Counted from the first letter of the stretch, positions 31,361-40,225 are shown. The stretch: 64,000 bases of DNA from JBJXHN01 sp046233135 (GCA_046233135.1 JBJXHN010000004.1:124001-188000), one strand, 5' to 3'. The notes: generated from the letters alone by a model not told the origin. A program made the numbers and translations.

Positions 31361-31885
31361 ATGGCACGCCAGGCTATTGTGCCCACAGGCCAGGAACGCT
31401 TCTTCAAAGAAGACGAAATCATCGTCTCCAAAACCGACCCCAAGGGCATCATTACCTATGCCAATCGGGTATTCCTGGACATCGCAGGATACAAAGAACA
31501 AGAAGTTGTGGGAAAACCACACAGCATTATTCGTCATCCGGATATGCCGGGAGGGGTGTTCAAGCTGATGTGGGAGCGCATCCAGGCCGGACACGAGATC
31601 TTTGCCTATGTGATCAATCTGGCGAAGAACGGTGACCATTACTGGGTGCTGGCGCATGTGACGCCGTCCTTTGACGGGGCGGGGTCCATCAAAGGCTATC
31701 ACTCCAATCGCCGCGTACCGGAAAAGCGTCTGCTGCCCGGAGTGAAGACCTTTTACGCCGACCTGCTGGCCGAAGAGCGCAAACATTCCGAGCGCCGGGC
31801 CGGTATCCAGGCCTCCTACAATATCGTCATGCGCATCCTGGAGAAGAAAGGCCTGACATATGACGAATATATCCACACTCTCTAA
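31361..31885 (+). CDS. Aer-like PAS protein (CetB-type redox sensor)
   Basis: A 174-residue soluble protein that is a single Aer-type PAS domain plus a short helical tail. Matches to the FAD-binding PAS of E. coli Aer: SKTDPKGIITYANRVFLDIAGY, IIRHPDMP (Arg58, His59, Asp61), Trp71 and KNGDHYWV (89-96). No transmembrane or signalling domain. Start ATG 31361 has GAGGAGGAG ahead. It overlaps the next gene, a membrane chemoreceptor, by 26 bases. By analogy with Campylobacter CetB/CetA it probably reads the cell's redox state and passes it to that receptor (inference). Confidence 0.85.
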   Translation: MARQAIVPTGQERFFKEDEIIVSKTDPKGIITYANRVFLDIAGYKEQEVVGKPHSIIRHPDMPGGVFKLMWERIQAGHEIFAYVINLAKNGDHYWVLAHVTPSFDGAGSIKGYHSNRRVPEKRLLPGVKTFYADLLAEERKHSERRAGIQASYNIVMRILEKKGLTYDEYIHTL

Positions 31886-33164
31886 GGTGGGGATGGCCTT
31901 CAGCCTGGTCCTGGTGGCCACGGTTGTGAGCCTGATTGCGGGTGTGCTGGATTCGGCCCTGGTGTCTGCTGCCGCGGCGGGGCTGGGTCTGATCGGGGCC
32001 GGGGTGGGGTTCTATCAGCTGCGACGGCTGAACCACCTGATCCTGAAGGCCTGCACGGTCTGCGAGGCGGCGGCCAACGGCGACCTGGGAGCGCGGGTGA
32101 TGAGCGTGCGGGGGATCGGTCCGATCGGGGCGATGCACCTGCATATCAACCATCTGCTTGATATCACAGAAGGTTTTGGCCGCGAGGCCGGGGCAGCGCT
32201 GGAATTTGCGTCTCGCGGCGAGTACTACCGCAAGATCCTGGAACGCGGCATGGTCGGTGACTTCGGCCGCTATGCCCGGCGCGTCAACGAAGGCCTGGGG
32301 GCGATGGACAGCAAGACCCGCCTGTTCCAGGACAGCGCCAGTGAAATGGGCCGCAACATCGTCGACGTGGTGCACGCCGTGTCCAGCGCCGCAACGCAGC
32401 TGGAGGCCTCGGCCGAAAGCCTGTTGGCCATCGCCCAGGAAACCGACAAGCAAAGCTCGACCGTCGCCACGGCAGCCCAGGACGCGTCGTCCAACGTGTC
32501 GTCCGTGGCCGCCGCGACCGAGGAATTTTCCGCGTCCATCAACGAGGTGGCGGTGCAGGTGAAAAAGGCCTCGGACGTGGCCTCGGGCGCGGTGACCACA
32601 GCCAGCAATGCTGAACGCACGGTGGCGACGCTGAGCGAGGCGTCCGCCAAGATCGGCGAGGTGGTGCAGCTGATCAATGACATCGCCACCCAGACCAACC
32701 TGCTGGCCCTGAACGCCACCATCGAGGCCGCGCGTGCCGGCGAGGCGGGCAAGGGCTTTGCGGTGGTGGCCAACGAGGTGAAAAGCCTGGCCAACCAGAC
32801 CAGCCGGGCGACCGAAGAGATCGTCGGTCAGATCGAAGGCATGCGCACCGCCACGGTGCAGGCGGTCGAGGCGATTCGCACTATCAGCGCCACCATCCGC
32901 GATATCAGCGAAACCGCGTCGGCCATACACCACGCCATTGACCAGCAGCGCGGCGTGGTGACGGAAATCGCCGGCAACGTTCATCACACGGTGGATGGCG
33001 TGCGGGTGGTGGCCAACAGCATCGGCAATGTCGCCAGCGGGGCTCGGGAATCCAACAACGCGGTGTCGGAAATCACCGAAGCCGCCCAGGAACTCTCACG
33101 CAACGGCGAACGGCTGAGCAGCGACGTGGCGGCCTTCGTCAAGAAGGTGGCCGGCAGCCGGTAA
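31860..33164 (+). CDS. Methyl-accepting chemotaxis protein, partner of the PAS protein (CetA-type)
   Basis: A 434-residue chemoreceptor with no periplasmic domain: two hydrophobic stretches (about 9-30 and 32-52) form a hairpin, followed by a HAMP-like segment and a linker containing RGEYYRKILERGMVGDFGRYAR, a stretch also seen in Aer-like receptors. The signalling tip is ATQTNLLALNATIEAARAGEAGKGFAVVANEV. Lacking its own sensor, it probably depends on the PAS protein encoded just upstream, whose gene it overlaps. A hairpin terminator follows. Role in energy or oxygen taxis is inferred from family and context. Confidence 0.9.
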   Translation: MTNISTLSKVGMAFSLVLVATVVSLIAGVLDSALVSAAAAGLGLIGAGVGFYQLRRLNHLILKACTVCEAAANGDLGARVMSVRGIGPIGAMHLHINHLLDITEGFGREAGAALEFASRGEYYRKILERGMVGDFGRYARRVNEGLGAMDSKTRLFQDSASEMGRNIVDVVHAVSSAATQLEASAESLLAIAQETDKQSSTVATAAQDASSNVSSVAAATEEFSASINEVAVQVKKASDVASGAVTTASNAERTVATLSEASAKIGEVVQLINDIATQTNLLALNATIEAARAGEAGKGFAVVANEVKSLANQTSRATEEIVGQIEGMRTATVQAVEAIRTISATIRDISETASAIHHAIDQQRGVVTEIAGNVHHTVDGVRVVANSIGNVASGARESNNAVSEITEAAQELSRNGERLSSDVAAFVKKVAGSR

Positions 33165-33190
33165 CGGACAGGGCAGTCCGCAAAGAAGGC

Positions 33191-33230
33191 GGGGCGTCTC
33201 GGCAAAAGGGTCGAGGCGCCCCGTTTGTTT
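33191..33230 (+). terminator. Terminator after the PAS-chemoreceptor operon
   Basis: Imperfect stem GGGGCGTCTCG/CGAGGCGCCCC (one bulge) around a GCAAAAGGGT loop, followed by GTTTGTTT. Lies between the chemoreceptor and the convergent sufE. Confidence 0.7.
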
Positions 33231-33236
33231 AATGCC

Positions 33237-33650
33237 TCAGGCCGCAGCCTTTGCCGCTTCTGCCTTCGCCTTGATCGTCTGGATCATGCTGGCGACGCCG
33301 TTGCGGCGGTTGGGGCTGATGTGGCTGTCCAGGTCCAGTTCCACCAGCTTGGCATCGGCATCGATGGCCAGGATTTCGTCGGGGGTCTTGCCGCTGAACA
33401 TGATCATCATGATCGCCACCAGGCCCTTAACGATATGGGCGTCGGAATCGGCGCGGAAGTAGACCCGGCCGTCGGCGCCGGTCTCGGACACCAGCCACAC
33501 TTGGCTCATGCAGCCGCGAACCTTGTTTTCTTCGGCCATTTCCGCGTCCGTCATCGGCGGCAGCTTCTTGCCCAGGTCGATGATGTAGCGGTAGCGGTCT
33601 TCCCAGTCGTCGAACAGCGAGAAGTTTTCGGCGAGGTCGTCGATGGTCAT
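33237..33650 (-). CDS. sufE: Cysteine desulfuration protein SufE
   Basis: A 137-residue protein that accepts sulfur from the SufS desulfurase for Fe-S cluster assembly. Seen: FSLFDDWEDRYRYIIDLGKKLP, then NKVRGCMSQVWL holding the acceptor cysteine, and a late ISPNRRNGV. Start ATG 33650 gives the standard family N terminus; a GTG at 33668 is possible, and the open frame further up is unconserved. Alone here, with no sufS or sufBCD adjacent. The C terminus is Ala/Lys-rich. Confidence 0.94.
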   Translation of the reverse strand: MTIDDLAENFSLFDDWEDRYRYIIDLGKKLPPMTDAEMAEENKVRGCMSQVWLVSETGADGRVYFRADSDAHIVKGLVAIMMIMFSGKTPDEILAIDADAKLVELDLDSHISPNRRNGVASMIQTIKAKAEAAKAAA

Positions 33651-33833
33651 CTCAGGTGCGGTGGTCACGGGCTTCAATCCCCCTTCGTCGTCGAAATCCG
33701 AAAGCAGGCCGCGAGCGTCCCCCTGCGGTCCCGGTCTTTTCCCTGCCCTTGACATAGCGCGAACGGCCCGGTGGCGCAAAGGGTGCGATCTGCGGCGGAA
33801 ACGGTGCCGACACGGAACTTCCGCATCTGCCTC

Positions 33834-33862
33834 TTGCGGACCCGGGGGGTATCCGGTCTATA
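33834..33862 (+). promoter_or_regulatory. Promoter of the SRP RNA
   Basis: TTGCGG (33834-33839), 17-base spacer, TCTATA (33857-33862), placing the transcription start at the G run near 33867. Confidence 0.6.
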
Positions 33863-33866
33863 TTGG

Positions 33867-33967
33867 GGTCGGAAGGCTGGCGTGGACGGAGTCCTCGCCA
33901 ACCCGGTCAGGTCCGGAAGGAAGCAGCCGTAACGAGTTTCGCTTCGGGTCGCGTTCAGTCTTCCACT
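33867..33967 (+). ncRNA. ffs: Bacterial small signal recognition particle RNA (4.5S)
   Basis: Contains the near-invariant SRP domain IV core GGTCAGGTCCGGAAGGAAGC (33905-33924). Terminal pairing of GGAAGGCTG (33871-33879) with CAGTCTTCC (33956-33964) closes the long hairpin. It binds Ffh to target membrane proteins. Ends are approximate; the 5' end follows from the promoter and the terminator lies about 20 bases on. Located directly before dnaX, a usual order in alphaproteobacteria. Confidence 0.95.
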
Positions 33968-33987
33968 TTCGCCGCCTCTACAGCGCA

Positions 33988-34008
33988 CCCCGTTCCACGG
34001 GGTTTTTT
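33988..34008 (+). terminator. Rho-independent terminator of the SRP RNA
   Basis: Stem CCCCGT/ACGGGG with loop TCC, then six T (34003-34008). The dnaX start codon is only 27 bases beyond the hairpin T-tract. Confidence 0.85.
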
Positions 34009-34034
34009 CATGCCGACATGAGCGAAAGCCCGAC

Positions 34035-36146
34035 ATGAGCGACGGCTCGGAATCTTCCGATATTCCCGATACCGCGGGCACCGGCCCCCAGGCCACCAGC
34101 CCCGCCCCCTCGGGACCGGAACCGGCGGCCAAGGGTCCCTACCGGGTTCTGGCCCGCAAATACCGCCCGGCTAGCTTCGATGCCCTGATCGGCCAGGACG
34201 CTCTGGTCCGTACCCTGACCAATGCGGTGAACAGCGGCCGGCTGGCCCAGGCCTGGATGCTGACCGGCGTGCGCGGGGTGGGCAAGACCACGACGGCCCG
34301 CCTGATCGCCCGCGCGCTCAACTGCATCGGTCCGGACGGCACCGGTGGCGTGACCATCAGCCCCTGCGGTGTGTGTGAACATTGCCGCGCCATCGCCGAA
34401 GACCGCCATGTGGACGTGCTGGAGATGGATGCCGCCAGCCGCACTGGCGTGGGCGATATCCGCGAAATCCTGGATGGCGTGCGCTACCGCCCCGGCAGTG
34501 CGCGCACCAAGGTCTATATTATCGATGAAGTGCACATGCTCTCCACAGCGGCCTTCAATGCGCTGCTGAAGACGCTGGAAGAGCCGCCGGAACATGTGAA
34601 GTTCATCTTCGCCACCACCGAAATCCGCAAGGTACCGGTCACCGTGCTGTCCCGCTGCCAGCGCTTCGACCTGCGGCGGGTGGATGCGGATACCCTGTCG
34701 GCCCACTTCGCCCGCATCGCCACCCAGGAAGGGTCGACGGTGGAGCCCGGTGCCCTGTCGCTGATCGCCCGCGCCGCCGATGGCTCCGTCCGTGACGGCC
34801 TGTCCCTGCTGGACCAGGCCATCGCCCATGGCGGCAGCGCCACGGTCAGCGAGGCCCAGGTGGCCGAGATGCTGGGGCTGGCCGACCGGGCGGCGGTGTT
34901 CGATCTGCTGGACGCCATCCTGCGCGGTGCCACCGGCGAGGCGCTGGACCGCCTGAGCCAGCAATATGCCCTGGGGGCCGATCCCCTGGTGGTGCTGCAG
35001 GACATGCTGGAGCTGGTGCACTGGATGACCCGGGCCAAGGTGGTGCCCGAAAGCGTCGGTGATGCCGCCGTGCCGGAAGCGGAACGGACCCGGGGCAAGG
35101 AGATGGCCGGGAAGCTGTCCATGCCCGTGCTCGGCCGGGCCTGGCAGATCCTGCTGAAAGGCCTGGGAGAGGCGCGCAACGCCCCCGTGCCCTTGCAGGC
35201 GGTGGAAATGGTCCTGGTGCGTCTGGCTTTCGCCGCCGACCTGCCGACCCCCGAAGAGGCCCTGCGCCAGATGGGCGATGGTGGCGGCCGTCCTTCAGGG
35301 GGTGGAGGGGGCGGGGGTGGTGCCGCGCCGGGCGGGAGTGCCGCACCCGGGACGTCCGGCGCCGCGTCGCAGGGTTCCACCCCGGCTGGCGGAGGTGGCG
35401 ATCCAGGCGGCGCCCGGGCCATGGCGCCCCGCCTGGTGGCCGTATCCTCCGTGTCCGGCGGGGCCATGGCGGCCACGGCACGGCTGGCCGATCCCTCCGC
35501 AGCGCCTTCGTCCGAACCGTCGCCGCAGGTCTCGCCCCAGGCGACTCCGGACGCGCCGCCCGCTCCCCGGGAGCCGGCGCCCTGGGAGGATGCCGCCCCC
35601 CCGGCGCCGTCTTCGGCGCCCTCTTCCCCGCACCGCCGGTCCGTCCTCGCCGGGTCCCCTTCCCCTTCCCTGGCGCCTTCGGGCGGAGAGGGGGTATCGG
35701 TACCGGCCAGCTTCTCCCAGCTGGTGACCATGGTGCGCAACAAGCGGGAAGTCCGGCTGGCCCGGGCGCTGTATAACGACGTGCAACTGGTCCGCTACGC
35801 CCCGCAAGAGGCGCAGCTGGAAATCCACATGCTGCCTTCGGCGCCGGGCAATCTGGCCGGCCAGCTGGGCAAGCGGTTGAGCGAATGGACCGGACAGCGA
35901 TGGTTCGTGTCCGTCAGCGACCGGCCGGGCCAGCCCACCTTGCGGGAATCGACCGAGGCGGATATCCATGCCCACCCGCTGGTGCAGGCGGTGCTGGATG
36001 CCTTTCCCAAGGCCAAGCTGGGGGTGGTGCGGGAAACCGCGCCCTTCGAAGCGGCCGATCCCCCCTTGCCCGATCCGCCCGACGTCCTTGGCGTGGACGA
36101 AGCGGACGACATCTTCGATCCTTTTAGCGGAGACTCCGACCTATGA
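34035..36146 (+). CDS. dnaX: DNA polymerase III subunits gamma/tau
   Basis: A 703-residue clamp-loader ATPase. After a Pro/Ser-rich N terminus comes YRVLARKYRPASFDALIGQ, Walker A GVRGVGKTT, a zinc site with CGVCEHC, Walker B VYIIDEVHML, the SRC motif LSRCQRFDL, and a Gly/Pro/Ser-rich linker (about 415-545). The C-terminal tau part follows. Start ATG 34035 overlaps a 6-codon upstream frame (ATG 34018) created by a repeat of CCGACATGAGCGA. The stop overlaps ebfC by four bases. No obvious slippery A-run was found for a programmed frameshift. Confidence 0.95.
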   Translation: MSDGSESSDIPDTAGTGPQATSPAPSGPEPAAKGPYRVLARKYRPASFDALIGQDALVRTLTNAVNSGRLAQAWMLTGVRGVGKTTTARLIARALNCIGPDGTGGVTISPCGVCEHCRAIAEDRHVDVLEMDAASRTGVGDIREILDGVRYRPGSARTKVYIIDEVHMLSTAAFNALLKTLEEPPEHVKFIFATTEIRKVPVTVLSRCQRFDLRRVDADTLSAHFARIATQEGSTVEPGALSLIARAADGSVRDGLSLLDQAIAHGGSATVSEAQVAEMLGLADRAAVFDLLDAILRGATGEALDRLSQQYALGADPLVVLQDMLELVHWMTRAKVVPESVGDAAVPEAERTRGKEMAGKLSMPVLGRAWQILLKGLGEARNAPVPLQAVEMVLVRLAFAADLPTPEEALRQMGDGGGRPSGGGGGGGGAAPGGSAAPGTSGAASQGSTPAGGGGDPGGARAMAPRLVAVSSVSGGAMAATARLADPSAAPSSEPSPQVSPQATPDAPPAPREPAPWEDAAPPAPSSAPSSPHRRSVLAGSPSPSLAPSGGEGVSVPASFSQLVTMVRNKREVRLARALYNDVQLVRYAPQEAQLEIHMLPSAPGNLAGQLGKRLSEWTGQRWFVSVSDRPGQPTLRESTEADIHAHPLVQAVLDAFPKAKLGVVRETAPFEAADPPLPDPPDVLGVDEADDIFDPFSGDSDL

Positions 36147-36466
36147 AGAACATCGGCAACATGCTGAAGCAGGCCCAGCAGATGCAGGGCAAGATGCAGG
36201 CGATGCAGGAAGAACTGGCGGCCATGGAAGTGACCGGTCAGTCCGGCGCCGGCATGTGCCAGGTGGTGCTGAGCGGCAAGGGCGAAGCCCGCAAGGTCAC
36301 CCTGGATCCCTCCATCGTCGATCCCAACGACGTGGAAGTGCTGGAAGACCTGATCTTGGCCGCCTTCAACGACGCCAAGTCCAAGGTGGAAGAGGCCTCG
36401 CGGGAAAAGATGGCGGAAATCACCGGCGGTTTGCAGCTGCCGCCCGGCATCAACCTGCCGTTCTGA
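36143..36466 (+). CDS. ebfC: YbaB/EbfC family nucleoid-associated protein
   Basis: A 107-residue DNA-binding protein starting MKNIGNMLKQAQQMQGKMQ, the usual EbfC coiled-coil opening, followed by VVLSGKGEARKVTLDPSIVD. Acts as a dimeric tweezer on the nucleoid. Overlaps dnaX by four bases and precedes recR by 22, the standard dnaX-ebfC-recR order. Confidence 0.95.
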   Translation: MKNIGNMLKQAQQMQGKMQAMQEELAAMEVTGQSGAGMCQVVLSGKGEARKVTLDPSIVDPNDVEVLEDLILAAFNDAKSKVEEASREKMAEITGGLQLPPGINLPF

Positions 36467-36488
36467 GGTCCGGTCCTGGTTTCCGCCC

Positions 36489-37109
36489 ATGGCCAGTGAC
36501 GCCATCGACCGCCTGATCGCCCAGCTCTCCCGGCTGCCCGGGCTGGGGCCGCGTTCTGCCCGCCGGGCGGCCCTGCACCTGCTCCGCCGCCGGGAAAGCG
36601 CGCTGGAGCCGTTGCAGGAGGCCCTGGCGGTGGTGGCGCGAGAGGTGCGCGTCTGCAAGACCTGCGGCACCCTGGATACCACCGACCCCTGCGCTATCTG
36701 CGCCGATCCGCGCCGGGATGACACCCTGCTGTGCGTGGTGCGGGATGTGGCCGACCAGTGGGCGCTGGAACGGGCGGGGGCTTTCCGGGGGCGCTATCAT
36801 GTGCTGGGCGGGTTGCTGTCCGCCCTGGACGGGGTGGGGCCGGAAGATCTGGGCATCGATCGCCTGGAATCCCGCGCCCGTGCCCGGCTGGACGCCGCAG
36901 GCGAGGGCAAACCGGGATTTGCCGAGGTGATCCTGGCCCTGCCGGCGACGGTGGACGGCCAGACCACGGCCCATGTGATTGCCGACCGTCTGGAGCCCCT
37001 GGGCATCATGGTCTCCGGACTGGCCCAAGGGGTTCCCGTGGGCGGAGAATTGGACTATCTGGACGATGGGACCCTTCTCGCCGCCCTTCGGGCGCGCCAC
37101 AAGTTGTGA
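36489..37109 (+). CDS. recR: Recombination protein RecR
   Basis: A 206-residue protein of the RecFOR recombination-mediator pathway. Seen: the helix-hairpin-helix LSRLPGLGPRSARRAALHLL, a four-cysteine zinc finger CKTCGTLDTTDPCAIC, and the Toprim part with VVRDVADQWALERAG and ending in GVPVGGELDYLDDGTL. Length typical. Likely cotranscribed with dnaX and ebfC; a lipoprotein gene follows nine bases after its stop. Confidence 0.96.
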   Translation: MASDAIDRLIAQLSRLPGLGPRSARRAALHLLRRRESALEPLQEALAVVAREVRVCKTCGTLDTTDPCAICADPRRDDTLLCVVRDVADQWALERAGAFRGRYHVLGGLLSALDGVGPEDLGIDRLESRARARLDAAGEGKPGFAEVILALPATVDGQTTAHVIADRLEPLGIMVSGLAQGVPVGGELDYLDDGTLLAALRARHKL

Positions 37110-37117
37110 GGAAGACC

Positions 37118-37747
37118 ATGCGGCCCCATCGCCTCCCCACCCGTCGTTCCGTACACCGTCGTTTCGCCCTGGTTGCCGCGATGTCTGTCCCCCTGCTGCT
37201 GGGGCTGGGGGGCTGCGCGGGCATGCCGCTGGTCGATCCTTCGGTGACGGTGAACCGCACCCACAGCCTGCCGGAAAAGCCGGTGGCGCGGGCCTTCGTC
37301 GTGCTGCCCATGGACCGGGGGCAGAGTGCGGATCCGGTGTTCGGCACGGCGGCCAACATGGTCGCCGCCCAGCTGACCCAGTGGGGCCATCAGTGGCGGT
37401 CCGGCTACAACGCCAATGCCTCGTGGGTGGTGACCCTGGATACGGCCCTGATCCCGGCCCGGCCGGCGGGTCCCGCAACGGTGTCGCCCAATGTCACCTA
37501 TGGCTTCGGCTGGGGTTCGTCGGGGCGGATCGAACCGGCTGCCGGGGCCGGCGTGAACATCGAAAGCGGGCCGCCGGGCACCTTCGTCAAGCGCCTGACC
37601 GTCACCATCCGCGAAAATGGCCGCACCGTCTGGGATGGCCGGGCGGTGATCGTTGACGAAAGCCAGGACCTGATGGGGGCCTTGGGGGCCTTGGGCCGCG
37701 CCCTGTTCTCCCGCTTCCCCGGGCCGCAGGGTGTCGAGCAGTCGTGA
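37118..37747 (+). CDS. Lipoprotein of unknown function (DUF4136-like)
   Basis: A 209-residue protein with a twin-basic start, a hydrophobic core and lipobox LGGCAG (cysteine about 34). The mature part, with ARAFVVLPMDRGQSADPVF, TLDTALIPA and FVKRLTVTIRENGRTVWDG, has the strand pattern of DUF4136-type envelope lipoproteins. Function unknown. Start ATG 37118 follows GAGGAAG. It sits nine bases after recR and could be cotranscribed with it. Confidence 0.75.
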   Translation: MRPHRLPTRRSVHRRFALVAAMSVPLLLGLGGCAGMPLVDPSVTVNRTHSLPEKPVARAFVVLPMDRGQSADPVFGTAANMVAAQLTQWGHQWRSGYNANASWVVTLDTALIPARPAGPATVSPNVTYGFGWGSSGRIEPAAGAGVNIESGPPGTFVKRLTVTIRENGRTVWDGRAVIVDESQDLMGALGALGRALFSRFPGPQGVEQS

Positions 37748-37825
37748 TTGGCAGAGGGGATCGCAAGAACGGGGGCCGCTTGTCCGGCCACCCCCGGTGT
37801 CTCGCGTTATGACCTGGATGGTCCC

Positions 37826-38200
37826 TTACATTCCCTGAGCGGCGGAGAACACCCGCAGGCGATGGCCGTCCGGATCCAGGGCGACGAAGCTGCGGCCGAA
37901 CGGCAAGTCGATGGGCTCCTGAGCCATGGGGATGCTGCGCGACGCCCAATCCGCGTGGGTCTTGTCGACGGAAGCCGGGCTTTCCACGGTGATGGCCATC
38001 TCCATGCCGCCCCCGCCGGCGGTGGGCGCGGGGGTGACCGTGTGACGCGCCCACAGACCCAGTTTGTGGCCGTTGGGCAGGACGAACAGGACGAAGGTTT
38101 CGCTGTCCTCCACCGGTTCGATGTCCAGCAGGGGCGCGTAGAAATCCCGGCTGGCGGCGGTCGACTCGACGTAGAACAGGAAATAGGTGGGGATGGCCAT
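37826..38200 (-). CDS. VOC-superfamily (glyoxalase/bleomycin-resistance-like) protein
   Basis: A 124-residue two-module VOC protein: FLFYVESTAASRDFYAPLLDIEP in the first module and SFVALDPDGHRLRVFSA in the second, the typical end of this fold. The usual metal ligands are not all obvious, so it may bind rather than catalyse. Start ATG 38200 gives the standard N terminus. Convergent with the lipoprotein gene and about 110 bp downstream of the WYL regulator gene on the same strand, so possibly its target or partner. Confidence 0.85.
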   Translation of the reverse strand: MAIPTYFLFYVESTAASRDFYAPLLDIEPVEDSETFVLFVLPNGHKLGLWARHTVTPAPTAGGGGMEMAITVESPASVDKTHADWASRSIPMAQEPIDLPFGRSFVALDPDGHRLRVFSAAQGM

Positions 38201-38313
38201 GGCGGCGGGTCCTTCTGCTGATCTCTTCGGAAAGGGCCGGGATCCCGGCCCGGGCGTGCCGGCTTGCGCATCATGGCCGCTTCTGCTGCCAGTTTCCGGC
38301 AGCAGTCTTCCGA

Positions 38314-39030
38314 TCAGATAGAAGGGGGGGCGTGCCCTTTCCCGCTCCGCCGCCTCTCCCGGTCCCGCCAGTCTTTCAGCAGGGCCTGCCGCCGCCGGGG
38401 CATGCGGTCTTCCAGAACGGTGGCGCTGGTGATCCGGTCGGTACGGAAATTGCGGAAATCCTGCCGCAGTTCGCACCAGCCCAGCAGCAGGCGCACCTGA
38501 TCGAAGAACCCTAGGGCGAAGGGCCAGATGGTCCGTTCGGACGGCGCGCCGCCGGCGTCGGTGTAGTGCAGGGTCACCTTGCGTTCGTCACGGATGGCCC
38601 GGCGCAGCACCGACAGCTCCACCGAATCTTCGACCGCAGCCGGGCCGCGCGGCCCCACCAGCAGGCCGGACATGTCCAGCGAGTCCCGCAGATCGCCGGG
38701 CAGAACGGCGGCGATCTTGGCCAGGGCGTCCCGGGCGGCATCGGCCAGCGGGTCGTCCGTGCGCCCGGCCACCCAGCGGGAGCCGAGCACCAGGGCCTCG
38801 ATCTCCTCTTCGGTGAACATCAGCGGTGGCAGCAGGAAACCGGGCCGCAGCACGTAGCCGACGCCCGGTTCACCGTCGATTTCCGCGCCCCAGGCCTGAA
38901 GGGTGGCGATGTCGCGATACAGGGTGCGCAGGCTGACCCCGGTTTCCTCGGCCAGGCAGCGGCCGCTGACCGGGTGGCGATGACGGCGCAGCACCTGCAA
39001 CAGGGCGAACAGGCGCTCAGAGCGGGCCAT
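38314..39030 (-). CDS. YafY-type HTH/WYL transcriptional regulator
   Basis: A 238-residue regulator. N-terminal HTH: RLFALLQVLRRHRHPVSGRCLAEETGVSLRTLYRDIATL, then EPGVGYVLRPGFLLPPLMFTEEEIEAL, the standard YafY join. The WYL domain (about 140-230) has RDERKVTLHYTDAGG and GWCELRQDFRNFRTDRI, with the WYL tripeptide varied. Such proteins sense small ligands or nucleic acids. Its start overlaps the end of rmuC by 14 bases. Target genes cannot be named; the VOC gene is the nearest candidate. Confidence 0.92.
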   Translation of the reverse strand: MARSERLFALLQVLRRHRHPVSGRCLAEETGVSLRTLYRDIATLQAWGAEIDGEPGVGYVLRPGFLLPPLMFTEEEIEALVLGSRWVAGRTDDPLADAARDALAKIAAVLPGDLRDSLDMSGLLVGPRGPAAVEDSVELSVLRRAIRDERKVTLHYTDAGGAPSERTIWPFALGFFDQVRLLLGWCELRQDFRNFRTDRITSATVLEDRMPRRRQALLKDWRDRERRRSGKGHAPPSI

Positions 39031-40225
39031 GGCGGGGATCCTGGTGCGGGTCGCCGCCCTGGTGCACGTCCAGGGCCTCCTGGCGCAAATCCAGCGCGTC
39101 GATGCGTCCGCCCCGCCGGGTCAGCCGTTCCGTGGCCAGGCGGATCTGGCGGATGTCCTCTTCGGCCTGGGCGATGTGGCGGGCCAGGGCGCCGGTGCGG
39201 TCGTCCAGCTTGCGCAGGTCGTCCAGCAGGCCGCTCACCTCGCGGCGGATGACATCGGTCTGCTCGCGGATATGGGCGTCCTTCAGCACTGCCCGCACGG
39301 TGGTCAGGGTGGCCATCAGGGTGGTCGGCGAGACGATCCACACCCGCGCCCGGTGGGACTCCTCGACCACCGCCGGGAAGTGGGCATGCAGCTCGCCATA
39401 GACCGCTTCCGACGGCAGGAACAGCAGGGCGCTGTCGGCGGTTTCCCCGGGCAGGATGTAGCGGTCGGCGATGTCGGTGATGTGCTTGCGCATATCCGCG
39501 GCGAAGGCCTTTTCCGCCTGCTTGCGGGCGCTGTCGGTTTCGGCCGCCTGCAGGGCGCGGAAGGCCTCCAGGGGGTATTTGGCGTCGAGCGCGATCACCC
39601 CGGGCGGATTGGGCAGGAGCAGCAGGCAGTCGGCGATGCGGCCGTTGGACAGCGCGCCTTGAAAGCGATAGGCCCCCGGCGGCAGGGCGTCGCGCACCAG
39701 GTCTTCCATCTGGACCTGCCCGAAGGCGCCCCGGGCCTGCTTGTTGGACAGCATCGATTGCAGGGCGCTCATGCGGCCGCCCAGGTCGGCGATCTGCGCC
39801 TGGGCGGTGTCGATCACCGCCAGCCGGGCCTGAAGATCGGCCATGGTCTCGGCGGTGCGGGTGCCCGAGCGCTCCAGCCCTTCGCCGACCCGCCGCGAGA
39901 CCTCGGCCAGGCGCTCGTCCAGCAGCTGGATCATGCGCCGTTCCTGGGTGTGCAGCCGGTCTTCCAGCTGGGCGGTGGCCGCGCCCTGCACCTCGGCGCT
40001 TTGGGCCAGCCGGCCGGCGAGGTCGCCGTGGGCGGTCATCAGCCGCTCGGTGGCCTGGGCCAGCTGGCGCAGCCGCCGGTCGGTGCGGCGGCGGCCGAGC
40101 ATGCCCGGCAGCACGCCCAGCGCCAGGACCAGCACCAGGACAATGGCACCGATGCCGCCGGCAAGAAGCAGCAGGTCGGAAACGGGCAGGGCGGCGGCGG
40201 ACAGGGCGGGGGAGGGGCCTACCAC
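39017..40225 (-). CDS. rmuC: DNA recombination protein RmuC
   Basis: A 402-residue protein: N-terminal membrane helix (about 16-45), a long coiled-coil region (about 50-155), then the RmuC nuclease-like domain with SNKQARGAFGQVQMEDLV, VIALDAKYPLEAF (PD-(D/E)xK-like core) and ALLFLPSEAVYGELHAHF. RmuC limits inversions at short repeats. It overlaps the CNT transporter by seven bases and the WYL regulator by 14, so the three form one tight transcription unit. Confidence 0.94.
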   Translation of the reverse strand: MVGPSPALSAAALPVSDLLLLAGGIGAIVLVLVLALGVLPGMLGRRRTDRRLRQLAQATERLMTAHGDLAGRLAQSAEVQGAATAQLEDRLHTQERRMIQLLDERLAEVSRRVGEGLERSGTRTAETMADLQARLAVIDTAQAQIADLGGRMSALQSMLSNKQARGAFGQVQMEDLVRDALPPGAYRFQGALSNGRIADCLLLLPNPPGVIALDAKYPLEAFRALQAAETDSARKQAEKAFAADMRKHITDIADRYILPGETADSALLFLPSEAVYGELHAHFPAVVEESHRARVWIVSPTTLMATLTTVRAVLKDAHIREQTDVIRREVSGLLDDLRKLDDRTGALARHIAQAEEDIRQIRLATERLTRRGGRIDALDLRQEALDVHQGGDPHQDPRHGPL

